Positions 32,571 to 40,878 of a DNA stretch of 64,000 bases are shown piece after piece; the first letter of the stretch is position 1; each line of letters opens with the position of its first letter. Source of the DNA: Dokdonella_A sp051958935 (GTDB lineage Bacteria; Pseudomonadota; Gammaproteobacteria; Xanthomonadales; Rhodanobacteraceae). Below the pieces are notes generated by a model. It had not been told where the DNA came from. It did no database searches and was given only the letters and a program-made list of their open reading frames with translations. The position numbers and the translations under genes were made by a program. The stretch is from positions 1-64,000 of the forward strand of contig NZ_JBQCFP010000190.1 of NCBI RefSeq assembly GCF_051958935.1. The letters run 5' to 3'.

Positions 32571-33257
32571 ATGACCTTCGCCATTCCCGCACCGTTCGTG
32601 CCGAGCCTGCCGGTCGCCGACGACGACATGCGCTTCCCGATTCGCCGCATCTACTGCATCGGGCGCAACTACGCCGATCATGCGAAGGAAATGGGCGCGG
32701 CGGTCGAACGCTCGCAGCCGATGTTCTTCATGAAACCGGCCGATGCGATCGTCGCCGACGACGGCGACATCGCCTACCCGCCCGCCACGGCCGACCTGCA
32801 CCACGAGGTCGAGATGATCGTCGCGCTCGCGCGCGGCGGCCACGACATCCCGAGCGAGCATGCGCTCGACTGCGTGTTCGGCTACGGCGTCGGCCTCGAC
32901 CTCACGCGCCGCGACCTGCAGGCCGCGGCGAAGGCGAAGGGTCATCCGTGGGATGCAGCCAAAGCCTTCGATGCGTCCGCGCCCGCATCGGCGCTGCGCC
33001 GCGTCGCCGACGTCGGCCATCCGCGCCATGCGCGCATTTCGCTCGAGGTCAACGGCGAACTGCGCCAGCAGGCCGACATCGCCGACATGGTCTTCGACGT
33101 CGCCGCGATCATCCACGAGCTGTCGCGGCTGTGGACGCTCGCGCCCGGCGATCTCGTCTATACCGGCACGCCGGCCGGCGTCGCCGCGCTGCACCGCGGC
33201 GATCGCGTGCATGCGCGCCTCGAAGGCATCGCCGAGCTGGCCGGCCGCATCGTCTGA
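32571..33257 (+). CDS. Fumarylacetoacetate hydrolase family protein
   Basis: 228 residues. Single FAH domain: FPIRRIYCIGRNYADHAKEMG at the start, PMFFMKPADAIV, the metal ligands in LHHEVEMIVAL (E-x-E) and the aspartate in GYGVGLDLTRRDLQAAAKAKGHPW, then FDASAP and the C-terminal LAPGDLVYTGTPAGVAALHRGD. Relatives act as fumarylpyruvate or acylpyruvate hydrolases, or as oxaloacetate decarboxylase/tautomerase; motif GHPWDAAKAFD is typical of the acylpyruvase type. Cytosolic Mg2+/Mn2+ enzyme. The substrate cannot be fixed from the sequence alone. The ATG at 32571 is chosen over the much longer upstream frame, which overlaps the DUF3052 gene. Confidence 0.9.
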   Translation: MTFAIPAPFVPSLPVADDDMRFPIRRIYCIGRNYADHAKEMGAAVERSQPMFFMKPADAIVADDGDIAYPPATADLHHEVEMIVALARGGHDIPSEHALDCVFGYGVGLDLTRRDLQAAAKAKGHPWDAAKAFDASAPASALRRVADVGHPRHARISLEVNGELRQQADIADMVFDVAAIIHELSRLWTLAPGDLVYTGTPAGVAALHRGDRVHARLEGIAELAGRIV

Positions 33258-33364
33258 TCGCGCCGACCACCTGTTGCAGCGCGGCGCAGCGCGGCGCGCG
33301 AACGGCGTAAAGTGCGCTCGCCGACGTGCCGGCGCCACGTTCCCGACCCCTGGAGGAAACCGCA

Positions 33365-33760
33365 ATGGGCATGCTTTCCGAATTCAAGGCCTTCGCAATG
33401 CGCGGCAACGTGATGGATCTCGCCGTCGGCGTCGTCATCGGTGCCGCCTTCGGCAAGATCGTCACGTCGCTGGTCGACCAGGTCATCATGCCGCCGATCG
33501 GCATGCTCATCGGCGGCGTCGACTTCTCCGCCTACAAGTTCGTGCTGCAACCCGCGGGGCCCGACGGCAAGGGCGAGGTCGCCCTGCAGTACGGCGCGTT
33601 CATCAACACGGTCATCCAGTTCCTCATCGTCGCGCTCGCGATCTTCCTCGTCGTCAAGATCATGAACCGCATGATCCGCAAGGAAGAAGCCGCGCCCGCG
33701 CCGCCGTCGGCGGAAGTCGTGTTGCTGACCGAGATCCGCGACCTGCTCAAGAAGGGCTGA
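33365..33760 (+). CDS. mscL: Large-conductance mechanosensitive channel MscL
   Basis: 131 residues, family length. GGAGG precedes the ATG at 33365 by nine bases. N-terminal amphipathic helix MGMLSEFKAFAMRGNVMDLAVGVVIGAAFGKIVTSLV (S1 helix and TM1, with the gate region), periplasmic loop DFSAYKFVLQPAGPDGKGEVALQYG, TM2 NTVIQFLIVALAIFLVVKIMN, and the C-terminal helix EVVLLTEIRDLLKKG that forms the cytoplasmic bundle. It opens under membrane tension as an emergency valve during hypo-osmotic shock. Monocistronic. Confidence 0.97.
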   Translation: MGMLSEFKAFAMRGNVMDLAVGVVIGAAFGKIVTSLVDQVIMPPIGMLIGGVDFSAYKFVLQPAGPDGKGEVALQYGAFINTVIQFLIVALAIFLVVKIMNRMIRKEEAAPAPPSAEVVLLTEIRDLLKKG

Positions 33761-33885
33761 GCGGCACCGGTCGTCGTCACGGCGGCGGCCACCAAGCGGT
33801 TCCATCGTTTTCGTGACGTTTGGCCCGCTGCGGTTCCCCGCACGCGGCGCATACTCCCGGTTTACCCTCGACCGGAGTACCGCCC

Positions 33886-35310
33886 ATGAGTCGCCTGCGC
33901 CCGCTCGCCATCGCCCTCCTCCTGTCCTCGGCGCCTGCGCTCGCGGCGGACAAGCCGACCTCGATCGCCGCGGCCGACCTCGAGCGGGCCGCGCAGCTGC
34001 GTGACCAGGCGCTGCAGGACGACACCGCCTACGATTTCGTCGCCGGCATCACCACCGAAGTCGGCGCTCGCCTCGCCGCCGGCCCGAACGACGAGAAGGG
34101 CCGCGACTGGACGATCGCGAAATTCCACGCGCTCGGCTTCGACAAGGTCTGGACCGAACCGGTGACGTACCCAAAGTGGGTGCGCCGCAGCGAGCATGGC
34201 GAAATCCTCGCGCCGCACGCGCAGCCGCTCGTGCTCGCCGCGCTAGGCTACTCGGCCGCGACGCCGGCCGGCGGGCTCGAAGCCGAGGTCGTCGGCTTCC
34301 CGACACTCGACGCGCTCAAGGCCGCCGACCCGGCGAGCCTGCGCGGCAAGATCGTGTTCGTCGGCGCCCGCATGCAGGCGCATCGCGACGGCCACGACTA
34401 CGGCATCGGTTCGGCGGTGCGCACGGGGGGACCGGCGATCGCCTCGCACAAGGGTGCGGCCGCCTTCCTGCTGCGCTCGGCGGGCACCGACAACAACCGC
34501 CTGCCGCACACCGGCGTGACCAACTTCACCGGGGCGACGCCGATTCCCGCGGCAGCGTTGTCGGCACCGGACGCCGACCTGCTCGAGCGCATGCTGGCGG
34601 CCGGCAAGCCGGTCACGATCCGCCTCGCGCTCGACTGCGGCATCGAAGGCGAGTACACGGGCGCGAACGTGATCGCGGAACTGCGCGGTTCCAGGAAGCC
34701 CGACGAGTATTTCGTGATGGGCGGCCATCTCGATTCGTGGGACCCCGGCACGGGCGCGATCGACGACGCCGCCGGCATCGCGATCGCCGCCGGCGCCGCG
34801 AAGGTCATCGCGGGATTGCCCAAGCGCCCCGCGCGCAGCATCCGCGTGGTCGCGTTCGCGAACGAGGAATCGGGCCTGTTCGGCGGCAAGGCGTACGCGC
34901 AGGCGCACAAGGCCGAGATCGGCAAGGCCGTGCTCGGTAGCGAGTCGGACGCCGGCGCCGACCGCATCTGGAAGATCACCGCGAGCGTGAAGCCGCAGGC
35001 ACGCGACGCGGTCGCGCAGATCGCCGCGGTGCTGCAGCCGCTCGGCATCGAGTACGACGCGAACGAACCCGGCAACGGCGGCTCGGACCTCTCGGCCGTC
35101 CACGCGGTCGGCATGGCCGCGGTGTCGCTCCACCAGGACGCGACGCGCTACTTCGACTGGCACCACACCGCCAACGACACGCTCGACAAGATCGATCCGC
35201 AGCAGCTGCGCCAGAACGTCGCGGCGTACGCGGTCACCGCCTACCTTGCAGCGCAGGCCGAAGGCGACTTCGGCTCGAAGCCGGGCGCGTGGGCCGACGA
35301 GCACGAATGA
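33886..35310 (+). CDS. Secreted M28-family zinc metallopeptidase (aminopeptidase)
   Basis: 474 residues from ATG 33886; a signal peptide ends near APALAADKP. A protease-associated (PA)-like insert spans ~120-270 (VVGFPTLDALKAADPASLRGKIVFVGARM...GAAAFLLRS). The M28 catalytic domain then shows zinc ligands and catalytic residues: H and D in VMGGHLDSWDPGTGAIDDAAG, the general-base E in FANEESGLFGG, the second-zinc D in SESDAG, and the last H in DWHHTANDTLDKID. Family members are dizinc exopeptidases such as leucyl or Xaa-Ser aminopeptidases and PSMA-like enzymes. Exported to the periplasm or outside. Confidence 0.93.
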   Translation: MSRLRPLAIALLLSSAPALAADKPTSIAAADLERAAQLRDQALQDDTAYDFVAGITTEVGARLAAGPNDEKGRDWTIAKFHALGFDKVWTEPVTYPKWVRRSEHGEILAPHAQPLVLAALGYSAATPAGGLEAEVVGFPTLDALKAADPASLRGKIVFVGARMQAHRDGHDYGIGSAVRTGGPAIASHKGAAAFLLRSAGTDNNRLPHTGVTNFTGATPIPAAALSAPDADLLERMLAAGKPVTIRLALDCGIEGEYTGANVIAELRGSRKPDEYFVMGGHLDSWDPGTGAIDDAAGIAIAAGAAKVIAGLPKRPARSIRVVAFANEESGLFGGKAYAQAHKAEIGKAVLGSESDAGADRIWKITASVKPQARDAVAQIAAVLQPLGIEYDANEPGNGGSDLSAVHAVGMAAVSLHQDATRYFDWHHTANDTLDKIDPQQLRQNVAAYAVTAYLAAQAEGDFGSKPGAWADEHE

Positions 35311-35415
35311 CGGATGGCGCCGGCGCCCGGCGCCGGCGCATCCCACGCATTGAAAGCAGACGCGCTGCGCGATTTCCGCACGCGCAGCGCGAGGGTTCCG
35401 GAACGCTCCGCGGCC

Positions 35416-36387
35416 TCAGGCCCGCGACTGGCGCCAGTATTCGCCGAGCAGCACCGCTACGCTGGCCGCGACATTGAGACTCTCGATCGCGCCGCTGCCG
35501 GGAATCGTGAGGCGCAGGTCGGCGCTGCCGATCATCGCCTCGCTCATGCCCTCGCCTTCCGCGCCGAGCACGAATACGAGCCGCCGCGGCAATGCCGTCG
35601 AGTACAGCGGCGAGCCGTCGCGCGGCACGGTCGCGGCGAGCACGTAGCCACGCGCGTGCAGTTCGCGGAGCGCATGCTGCGCATCGCCCGCCTGCACCAG
35701 CGGCACGGCCTCCGCCGCGCCTTCGGCGACGCGCGCCGCGGCGCCGGACACGTCGAGGCCGGCCTGCGCCGGCACGATCACGCCGCCGACGCCGAAATGC
35801 GCCGCGCTGCGCAGCAGCGCACCGAGATTGTGCGGATTGCCGACGCCGTCGAGCCAGAGCAGCAACGATGCCTCGGGCGCGTGCGGCTGCGCGTCGAGCA
35901 GCGCGGCCAGTGCGGGCGGATCCGGACGCAGCAGGTCGAAGCACACCCCCTCGTGATGGCGCGAAGCGGTCAGGCGATCGAGGTCCGCCGTTTCGACCAC
36001 GCGATAGCCGATGCGGTGCTGCACGCACCAGGCGAGCACGGCCTTGAGCGCGCCGATGCGCGCTTCGGTGAGATACACCTTGCGCAGCGCCTCGGGCCGC
36101 CGCGCGAACGCGGCGAGGCAGGCGTTGAGTCCGTACAGGCGCTGTTCGCGCGACGCTGGCTCGCGCGCGGGCGCGGGTTCGCCCGCATGCAGGGTTGGGG
36201 AACGACGTGGGTCACGCGCGGGCGGCGGCGGATCGCGCCGCGCGTCGCGGCGTTCGACATCGCGCTCCGCGCGTGGACGCGCGCCCGGCGTGCGCCCCGC
36301 CAGCGCTTCGCGCTCACGCTTCGACGGCCGGTCGGTGCGTGGCTTGGCGCCCGCCCAGGGAGAATCGGTCCGCGTGTCCTTGGCCAT
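35416..36387 (-). CDS. TrmH/SpoU-family RNA methyltransferase (YfiF-like)
   Basis: 323 residues. A disordered Arg/Pro-rich N terminus (~1-80; KPRTDRPSKREREALAG, RPRAERDVERRDARRD) leads to the substrate-binding domain EQRLYGLNACLAAFARRPEALRKVYLTEARI. The SPOUT knot follows, with motif 1 LDGVGNPHNLGALLRSAAHFG, motif 2 FVLGAEGEGMS and motif 3 LTIPGSGAIESLNVAASVAVLLGEYWRQ. The long basic tail at the front and the chain length match E. coli YfiF rather than RlmB. It methylates a ribose 2'-OH in RNA; the exact target is unknown. It starts 11 bases from the GNAT gene's end, likely one operon. Confidence 0.9.
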   Translation of the reverse strand: MAKDTRTDSPWAGAKPRTDRPSKREREALAGRTPGARPRAERDVERRDARRDPPPPARDPRRSPTLHAGEPAPAREPASREQRLYGLNACLAAFARRPEALRKVYLTEARIGALKAVLAWCVQHRIGYRVVETADLDRLTASRHHEGVCFDLLRPDPPALAALLDAQPHAPEASLLLWLDGVGNPHNLGALLRSAAHFGVGGVIVPAQAGLDVSGAAARVAEGAAEAVPLVQAGDAQHALRELHARGYVLAATVPRDGSPLYSTALPRRLVFVLGAEGEGMSEAMIGSADLRLTIPGSGAIESLNVAASVAVLLGEYWRQSRA

Positions 36388-36397
36388 CTTCGTCTGC

Positions 36398-37003
36398 TCA
36401 GTCCCGTTCGCCGCGCGCGGTCATTGTCGCAGGTTCGCCGGGCGCCGCCGCGGCACCGAGTTCGCTGCGCACGCGCGCGTACATGACGATGTCGAGCAGC
36501 TCGCCGCGCTTGACCACCGCCGACTTGTGCACACCCTCGCGCTCGAACCCGGCTTTCTCGAGCACGCGCATCGAAGCCGGATTGTTCGCATAGACCGTCG
36601 CGTAAAGGCGATGCAGGCGGAAAGCCTCCATCGCGCGCGGCGCGAACGCGGCGACGATCGCGCTCATCAGCCCGCGCCCCCAGTAATGCCGCCCGAGCCA
36701 ATAGCCGAGTTCCGCCGAATGGCGATGCACATCGGTGCCCGGATGCAGGCTCACGCCCCCGACCGCGGCGCCATCGAGTTCGATTGCCCAGGCGCGATCG
36801 GATTCGTCGACCGCACGCGCGAGCCACGCGCGCCCGTCGTCACCCGTGTACGGGTACGGAAAGCGGTCGCGCAGCCCGCGCGACACGTCGGCGTGGCTCG
36901 CATTCGCGACGAGGCTGTCGAGATCATCCGTCCGCCACGGCCGCAGGAGCGCAGGGCCGCAGTCGAGGTGAGGCAGTGGGAGGTCGGCGAGCGCGGTGGG
37001 CAT
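36398..37003 (-). CDS. GNAT-family N-acetyltransferase (RimJ/RimL type)
   Basis: 201 residues. The RimJ/RimL-type opening is LDCGPALLRPWRTDDLDSLVANASHADVSRGLRDRFPYPYT. Then come AWAIELDGAAVGGVSLHPGTDVHRHSAELGYWLGRHYWGRGLMSAIVAAF, where the acetyl-CoA P-loop corresponds to R-H-Y-W-G-R-G, and RLYATVYANNPASMRVLEKAGFEREGVHKSAVVKRGELLDIVMYARV. It transfers an acetyl group from acetyl-CoA to an amine; relatives modify ribosomal protein N termini or small molecules. The substrate is not determinable. It is followed at 11 bases by the SpoU methyltransferase gene. Confidence 0.9.
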   Translation of the reverse strand: MPTALADLPLPHLDCGPALLRPWRTDDLDSLVANASHADVSRGLRDRFPYPYTGDDGRAWLARAVDESDRAWAIELDGAAVGGVSLHPGTDVHRHSAELGYWLGRHYWGRGLMSAIVAAFAPRAMEAFRLHRLYATVYANNPASMRVLEKAGFEREGVHKSAVVKRGELLDIVMYARVRSELGAAAAPGEPATMTARGERD

Positions 37004-37008
37004 GGGCG

Positions 37009-37054
37009 GACTGATGGCTGATGGCTGAGGGCCGAGCTGAGGACTGAGGACTGA
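37009..37054. repeat. Heptamer repeat cluster (GGACTGA/TGGCTGA)
   Basis: GGACTGATGGCTGATGGCTGA, then GAGCTGAGGACTGAGGACTGA, i.e. six or seven degenerate copies of GGxCTGA ahead of the GNAT gene. Same unit as at 29862-29884. Confidence 0.75.
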
Positions 37055-37145
37055 AAAAGCATCGCACTGCGCGACACGATGGGGAACCGGCCTGGCGCAC
37101 GCCGAGCGGCGCCGTTCACGGCGCGCTCTTCAGCCCAGGGCCCCA

Positions 37146-37181
37146 GCCCTCGCCCTCGCCCTCGCCCTCGCCCTCGCCCTC
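37146..37181. repeat. Hexanucleotide microsatellite (GCCCTC)6
   Basis: Six perfect copies of GCCCTC abut and enter the stop codon of the EmrB gene (minus-strand stop at 37180-37182). Slippage here would change the 3' untranslated region but not the protein. Confidence 0.92.
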
Positions 37182-38709
37182 AATGATCCGCCACCACCGC
37201 CGGCGCCGCGCCGCGCCGCACGGGCTTCAGCAACAGCAGCAACGGCATCGCCACCACCGTCATCACCATCATCAGCCAGAAGTCGTCGAGGAACGCGATC
37301 GCGCTCGCCTGCCGCGTGACTTCGCCGTTGAGCGCGGCGAGGTTGGCGGCACCGTGGCCGAGTGCCGCGGCGAGCTGCGCGGCGTTGTCGCCGTATGGCG
37401 TGAGGCGCGCGGCGATTTCGGCATGGTTGAGCTGGGTGTTGCGCGAGAGCAGGGTCATCACGATCGAGATGCCCACGCTCGAGCCGATGTTGCGCATGAG
37501 GCTGAAGATGCCCGCGGCCTCGGTGCGCGCGGCCATCGGCAGGGTCGAATAGGCGATCGTCGAGATCGGCACGAACACGAGGCCGAGGCCGAGTCCCTGC
37601 ACGACCCCCGTGCCGACGATCGTCGACTGCGGCACGTCGAGGTTGAAACGCGTCATCATCCACAGCGAATACGCGGTGAGCAGCATGCCGATGCCGGCGA
37701 GCACGCGCGCGTCCGCACCGCGAGCGAGCAGGCGCCCGACCAGCATCATCGCGATCAGCGTGCCGACGCCGCGCGGCGCGAGCAGCAGGCCGGTCGTCAC
37801 GACCGGATAGTTCATGAGGCCCTGCAGGAACGGCGGCAACAGCGCCATCGTCGCGAACAGCACGACGCCGAGCACGAAGATGAAGAGGTTGCTCGCGAGG
37901 AAATTGCGATCGGCGAACAAGCCGAGGTCGAGGAAGGGCTTGGCACTGAATTTCCAGTGCACGGCATAGAGGTAGAAGCCGAGGAACGCGAGGGCGGCTT
38001 CGATCTGGATCTCGACCGAGCCGAACCAGTCCTGCTGCTCACCGCGGTCGAGGAACAGCTGCAGCGCGCCGATACCGATCGCGAGGAACGCGAAACCGCG
38101 CCAGTCGAAGCGCGACACGCGCGTCTCGTCGGTCGGCAGGCTCGCGGCGACGCCGAACAGCGCGAGCGCGCCGATCGGCACGTTGATGAGGAACACCCAG
38201 TGCCAGCTGTAGCTGTCGGTGAGCCAGCCCCCGAGCGGCGGCCCGAGGATCGGCCCGACCATCACGCCCATGCCCCACAGCGCCATGGCCGCGCCGTGCT
38301 TCTCGCGCGGATAGACATCGAGCAGGGTCGACTGCGACAACGGCACGAGCGCCGCGCCGAACAGGCCCTGCAGCAGGCGGAACGCGACCATCGCGCCGAT
38401 GCTCGTCGCCATGCCGCAGAGCACCGAGGCGAACGTGAAACCCGCGATCGCGATAAGCATCAGGCGGAGGCTCCAAATCACCGAGGCGAGCCAGCCGGTC
38501 GCCGGCGTCGCGATCGCGGCGGCGACGATGTAGGAGGTCAGCACCCAGGAGATCTGGTCCTGCGTCGCCGACAACGTGCCCTGCATGTTCGGCAAGGCGA
38601 CGTTCGCGATCGTCGTGTCGAGCGCCTGCATCAGCGTCGCGAGCATCACCGACACGACCAGGAGGCCGCGGTTGGCGACTTCGCGATGGGTCTGGTCGAC
38701 GGCGCTCAC
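37180..38709 (-). CDS. emrB: DHA2-family MFS multidrug transporter (EmrB-like)
   Basis: 509 residues from a GTG at 38709; the longer open frame upstream overlaps the small ORF that precedes it. Fourteen hydrophobic helices. TM1 carries the DHA2 signature LLVVSVMLATLMQALDTTIANVALPNMQGTLSATQDQISWVLTSYIVAAA. Motif A-like segments and GMGVMVGPILGPPLGGWLTDSYSWHWVFLINVPIGAL (motif C) are present. It exports drugs or toxic compounds by proton antiport, together with the EmrA adaptor encoded upstream and an outer-membrane channel not seen here. It is the last gene of the marR-emrA-(small ORF)-emrB unit. Confidence 0.94.
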   Translation of the reverse strand: MSAVDQTHREVANRGLLVVSVMLATLMQALDTTIANVALPNMQGTLSATQDQISWVLTSYIVAAAIATPATGWLASVIWSLRLMLIAIAGFTFASVLCGMATSIGAMVAFRLLQGLFGAALVPLSQSTLLDVYPREKHGAAMALWGMGVMVGPILGPPLGGWLTDSYSWHWVFLINVPIGALALFGVAASLPTDETRVSRFDWRGFAFLAIGIGALQLFLDRGEQQDWFGSVEIQIEAALAFLGFYLYAVHWKFSAKPFLDLGLFADRNFLASNLFIFVLGVVLFATMALLPPFLQGLMNYPVVTTGLLLAPRGVGTLIAMMLVGRLLARGADARVLAGIGMLLTAYSLWMMTRFNLDVPQSTIVGTGVVQGLGLGLVFVPISTIAYSTLPMAARTEAAGIFSLMRNIGSSVGISIVMTLLSRNTQLNHAEIAARLTPYGDNAAQLAAALGHGAANLAALNGEVTRQASAIAFLDDFWLMMVMTVVAMPLLLLLKPVRRGAAPAVVADH

Positions 38710-38714
38710 GACGA

Positions 38715-38924
38715 TCAGCGCAGCGCGTCGCCGAGCGTGCTCGCGTGGCGCGTGAACGCGTCGCGGGCGATGCGGCGCGCGATTTCGCGATAGACCGGCG
38801 TCAGCTCGCCGGTGCGATCGGTGAAGGCGAATTCGACGTCGAGCGCGGCAGCGGCAGGCAGCGGCGCGGCGTGCGGCCACGCGATGGTGTCGCTCAGGGG
38901 TTCGTAGCTCTGTTCACGAAACAT
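38715..38924 (-). CDS. Small conserved-looking ORF between emrA and emrB
   Basis: 69 codons, MFREQSYEPLSDTIAWPHAA... ending TRHASTLGDALR. Codon third positions are almost all G/C, as in the neighbouring genes, and the stop lies 5 bases before the emrB GTG, so emrB translation may depend on it. No Shine-Dalgarno is evident and no family is recognised. The composition suggests a small soluble helical protein with a basic C terminus (YREIARRIARDAFTRH). Confidence 0.55.
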   Translation of the reverse strand: MFREQSYEPLSDTIAWPHAAPLPAAAALDVEFAFTDRTGELTPVYREIARRIARDAFTRHASTLGDALR

Positions 38925-38988
38925 GGTGGATGTCCGTTCGGTTCGGGGTGGGTATGCGGGGCCGTCTTGGCGCGGCCTTTCGTTCGGT

Positions 38989-40104
38989 TCACGGCGCCTG
39001 TGCGACGCTCGTGCGTGGCTCCGGATCAGGGCCCTGCCAGCGGCCGATCACCGAGTTCTGCTTGCCGGTGTCGATCTCGACCACCGCGCTCATGCCCGCG
39101 CGCAGGATCATCCCGTCCTGCGGCGCGGCCGCGAGGGCGAGGCGCACCGGGATGCGCTGCACGATCTTCACCCAGTTGCCGGTGGCGTTCTGCGCGGGTA
39201 GCAGCGAGAACTCCGAGCCCGACGCCGGGCTGATCGAAGCGACGCGCGCCTGCCACTTGTGGCCGGGGAACGTGTCGACCTCGATCGTCGCGGGCTGGCC
39301 GACGACGACGTGGGTGAGATCGGTTTCCTTGAAGTTCGCGTCGACCCACAACGTGTTCGCGACGAGCGGCATCGCCGCCTGGCCGACCGCGAGGAAATCG
39401 CCCGGCTGCAGCGTGGTCTTGCCGATCGTGCCGTCCATCGGCGCGCGTACGGTCGCATGTTCGAGATCGAGCTTGGCCTGCGCGAGCTGCGCGAGCGCGA
39501 GCTTGTAGCCTGCGAGCTGCTCGTCGGGCGTGCTCGGCAGGCCGCCGAGCATGTTCTGCGCCTTGCTCAGTGCGGCATTGTTCGAGTCCTGCTTCGCCCG
39601 CGCGGCCGCGAGGTTGTTCGCGGCGTCGTCGAGCGCCGCCTGCGCGACGAGGCCGCGCTCGCGCAATTCCTTCATGCGCGCGAACTGCTGCTTCTTGTAG
39701 TCGAGGTCGGCCGCCGAGGAGCGCACGTCGGCCTGCGCCGCGTTGTAGCCGCTGCGCGCGGCATCGAGCAGGCTCTGCACCGATTCGACCTGCGCCTGCA
39801 TGCGCGCCGCGGCGATCTGGAGGGGTTCCGGATCGATGCGGAACAGCACGTCACCCTTGTGCACGACCTGGTTCTCGCGCACGGCGACCTCGACCACGCG
39901 CCCGCCGACCTGCGGCGCGATCGTCACGCGATCGGCCTGCACGTAGGCATTGTCGGTCGAGGCGTAGCGACCCGAGGTGAGATAGAGGAACGCGCCTGCA
40001 CCGAGCACGAGCGCGGGCCCGGCGATCCAGAGCGTCGTGCGCAACCAGCTGCGCTTGCGCGGCGCGGGGGCGGAGGTGTCGATCTGCGGCTGCTTGTCGG
40101 TCAT
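38989..40104 (-). CDS. emrA: EmrA-like periplasmic adaptor of the MFS efflux pump
   Basis: 371 residues. One TM near the N terminus (TTLWIAGPALVLGAGAFLYL, ~23-42), then YASTDNAYVQADRVTIAPQVGGRVVEVAVRENQVVHKGDVLFRID (lipoyl half motif), a long coiled coil (~90-210), the second half motif VRAPMDGTIGKTTLQPGDFLAVGQAAMPLV, and the beta barrel with NTLWVDANFKETDLTHVVVGQPATIEVDTFPGHKWQARVASISPASGSEFSLLPAQNATGNWVKIVQR, typical of EmrA. It connects EmrB to an outer-membrane tunnel. Its start overlaps the MarR stop by ATGA. Confidence 0.95.
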   Translation of the reverse strand: MTDKQPQIDTSAPAPRKRSWLRTTLWIAGPALVLGAGAFLYLTSGRYASTDNAYVQADRVTIAPQVGGRVVEVAVRENQVVHKGDVLFRIDPEPLQIAAARMQAQVESVQSLLDAARSGYNAAQADVRSSAADLDYKKQQFARMKELRERGLVAQAALDDAANNLAAARAKQDSNNAALSKAQNMLGGLPSTPDEQLAGYKLALAQLAQAKLDLEHATVRAPMDGTIGKTTLQPGDFLAVGQAAMPLVANTLWVDANFKETDLTHVVVGQPATIEVDTFPGHKWQARVASISPASGSEFSLLPAQNATGNWVKIVQRIPVRLALAAAPQDGMILRAGMSAVVEIDTGKQNSVIGRWQGPDPEPRTSVAQAP

Positions 40105-40568
40105 GACGCTTCCCGTTGTTCGTGGGCCGGCTCGTCGTCGAGCGCGACCAGGTTGTCCTTGAGCCGCGCGAGCACGCGCAGCAATGCTTCGAAGTCGGCG
40201 GGCGCGACGCCGCGCAACGCTTCCTCGCGCAGGGCGGCACCGATCACTTCCATCTCGTCGACGATCGCGTGTGCCTTCGCCGTGAGGTGCAGGCGCCAGC
40301 GTCGGCGGTCGGCCGGGTCGGCACGGCGTTGGACGAAACCGGTCTTCTCGAGGCGGTCGACGACGCGACCGACCGGGATTGGCTCCATGTCGAGGTATTC
40401 GGCGAGTTCCGCCTGGCTGAGGCCCTCATGGCGCCCGATCACCTTGAGCGCGCGCCACTGCGCACGCGTCAGTTCAAGCCGGGTCGCGCGGCGATCGAAA
40501 TGCTTGCGCATGAGCCGCGTGACGTCGTGCAGCAGGTAGGCGAAGGTGTTGTCGGTGGTCTTGATCAT
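40101..40568 (-). CDS. MarR-family repressor of the emrAB operon
   Basis: 155 residues. Winged helix with LTRAQWRALKVIGRHEGLSQAELAEYLDMEPIPVGRVVDRLEKTGFVQRRADPADRRRWRLHLTAKA; the DPADRRRWRLHLT wing is highly typical. First gene of the efflux operon and overlapping emrA by ATGA, so it probably represses its own operon and releases DNA on binding a ligand exported by the pump. The operator is likely the palindrome at 40579-40606, which overlaps the promoter. Confidence 0.94.
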   Translation of the reverse strand: MIKTTDNTFAYLLHDVTRLMRKHFDRRATRLELTRAQWRALKVIGRHEGLSQAELAEYLDMEPIPVGRVVDRLEKTGFVQRRADPADRRRWRLHLTAKAHAIVDEMEVIGAALREEALRGVAPADFEALLRVLARLKDNLVALDDEPAHEQREAS

Positions 40569-40576
40569 GATGGCTG

Positions 40577-40623
40577 CGAATATTATGTCCTAGGCAATAT
40601 AATTTCAATACCTGACGGTACAA
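40577..40623 (-). promoter_or_regulatory. Sigma70-type promoter and MarR operator of the emrAB operon
   Basis: Read on the minus strand: -35 TTGTAC (plus 40618-40623), a 16-base spacer, and -10 TATATT (plus 40596-40601). Directly downstream and overlapping is TTGCCTAGGACA within ATATTGCCTAGGACATAATAT, a near-palindrome centred on CCTAGG, the kind of site MarR dimers use. The A/T-rich patch stands out in GC-rich DNA. Confidence 0.7.
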
Positions 40624-40689
40624 ATTATTTGCAGTGCAGCAAAGCGGCATTCTCCCTTGCAGAACAGTGGCTTGTTGGAAGACCCGAGC

Positions 40690-40720
40690 AAATGGATGCC
40701 CACTTTTGCGGGCATGACGT
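40690..40720. repeat. REP-like element, class B relative
   Basis: AATGGATGCCCACTTTTGCG followed by GGCATGACG: ATGCCC/GGGCAT stem around CACTTTTGC. It matches the TGGATTCCCGCTTTCGCGGGAATGACG type of intergenic repeat. It lies between the divergent marR promoter and the macro-domain gene; the rest of 40624-40878 shows nothing more. Confidence 0.65.
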
Positions 40721-40878
40721 CGACGTGGGCTGTGGCGGCGCGCTCGTTGCCGCCGCCCATGACCGGTCCTGACGGCAGCCCCGGGCGTCGGGCGGGGCCG
40801 GGCACGCGCAAGCCGGCTGACACCGCGGTCCTCGCGGGCGATGATCGCGGACGCCACCGACTCGACGTCGCACCTGCC

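Noticed and set aside
30634..32574. 646-codon plus-strand open frame opposite the ABC adaptor
   Set aside because: Shadow of the adaptor gene, which has lipoyl and coiled-coil motifs on the minus strand.
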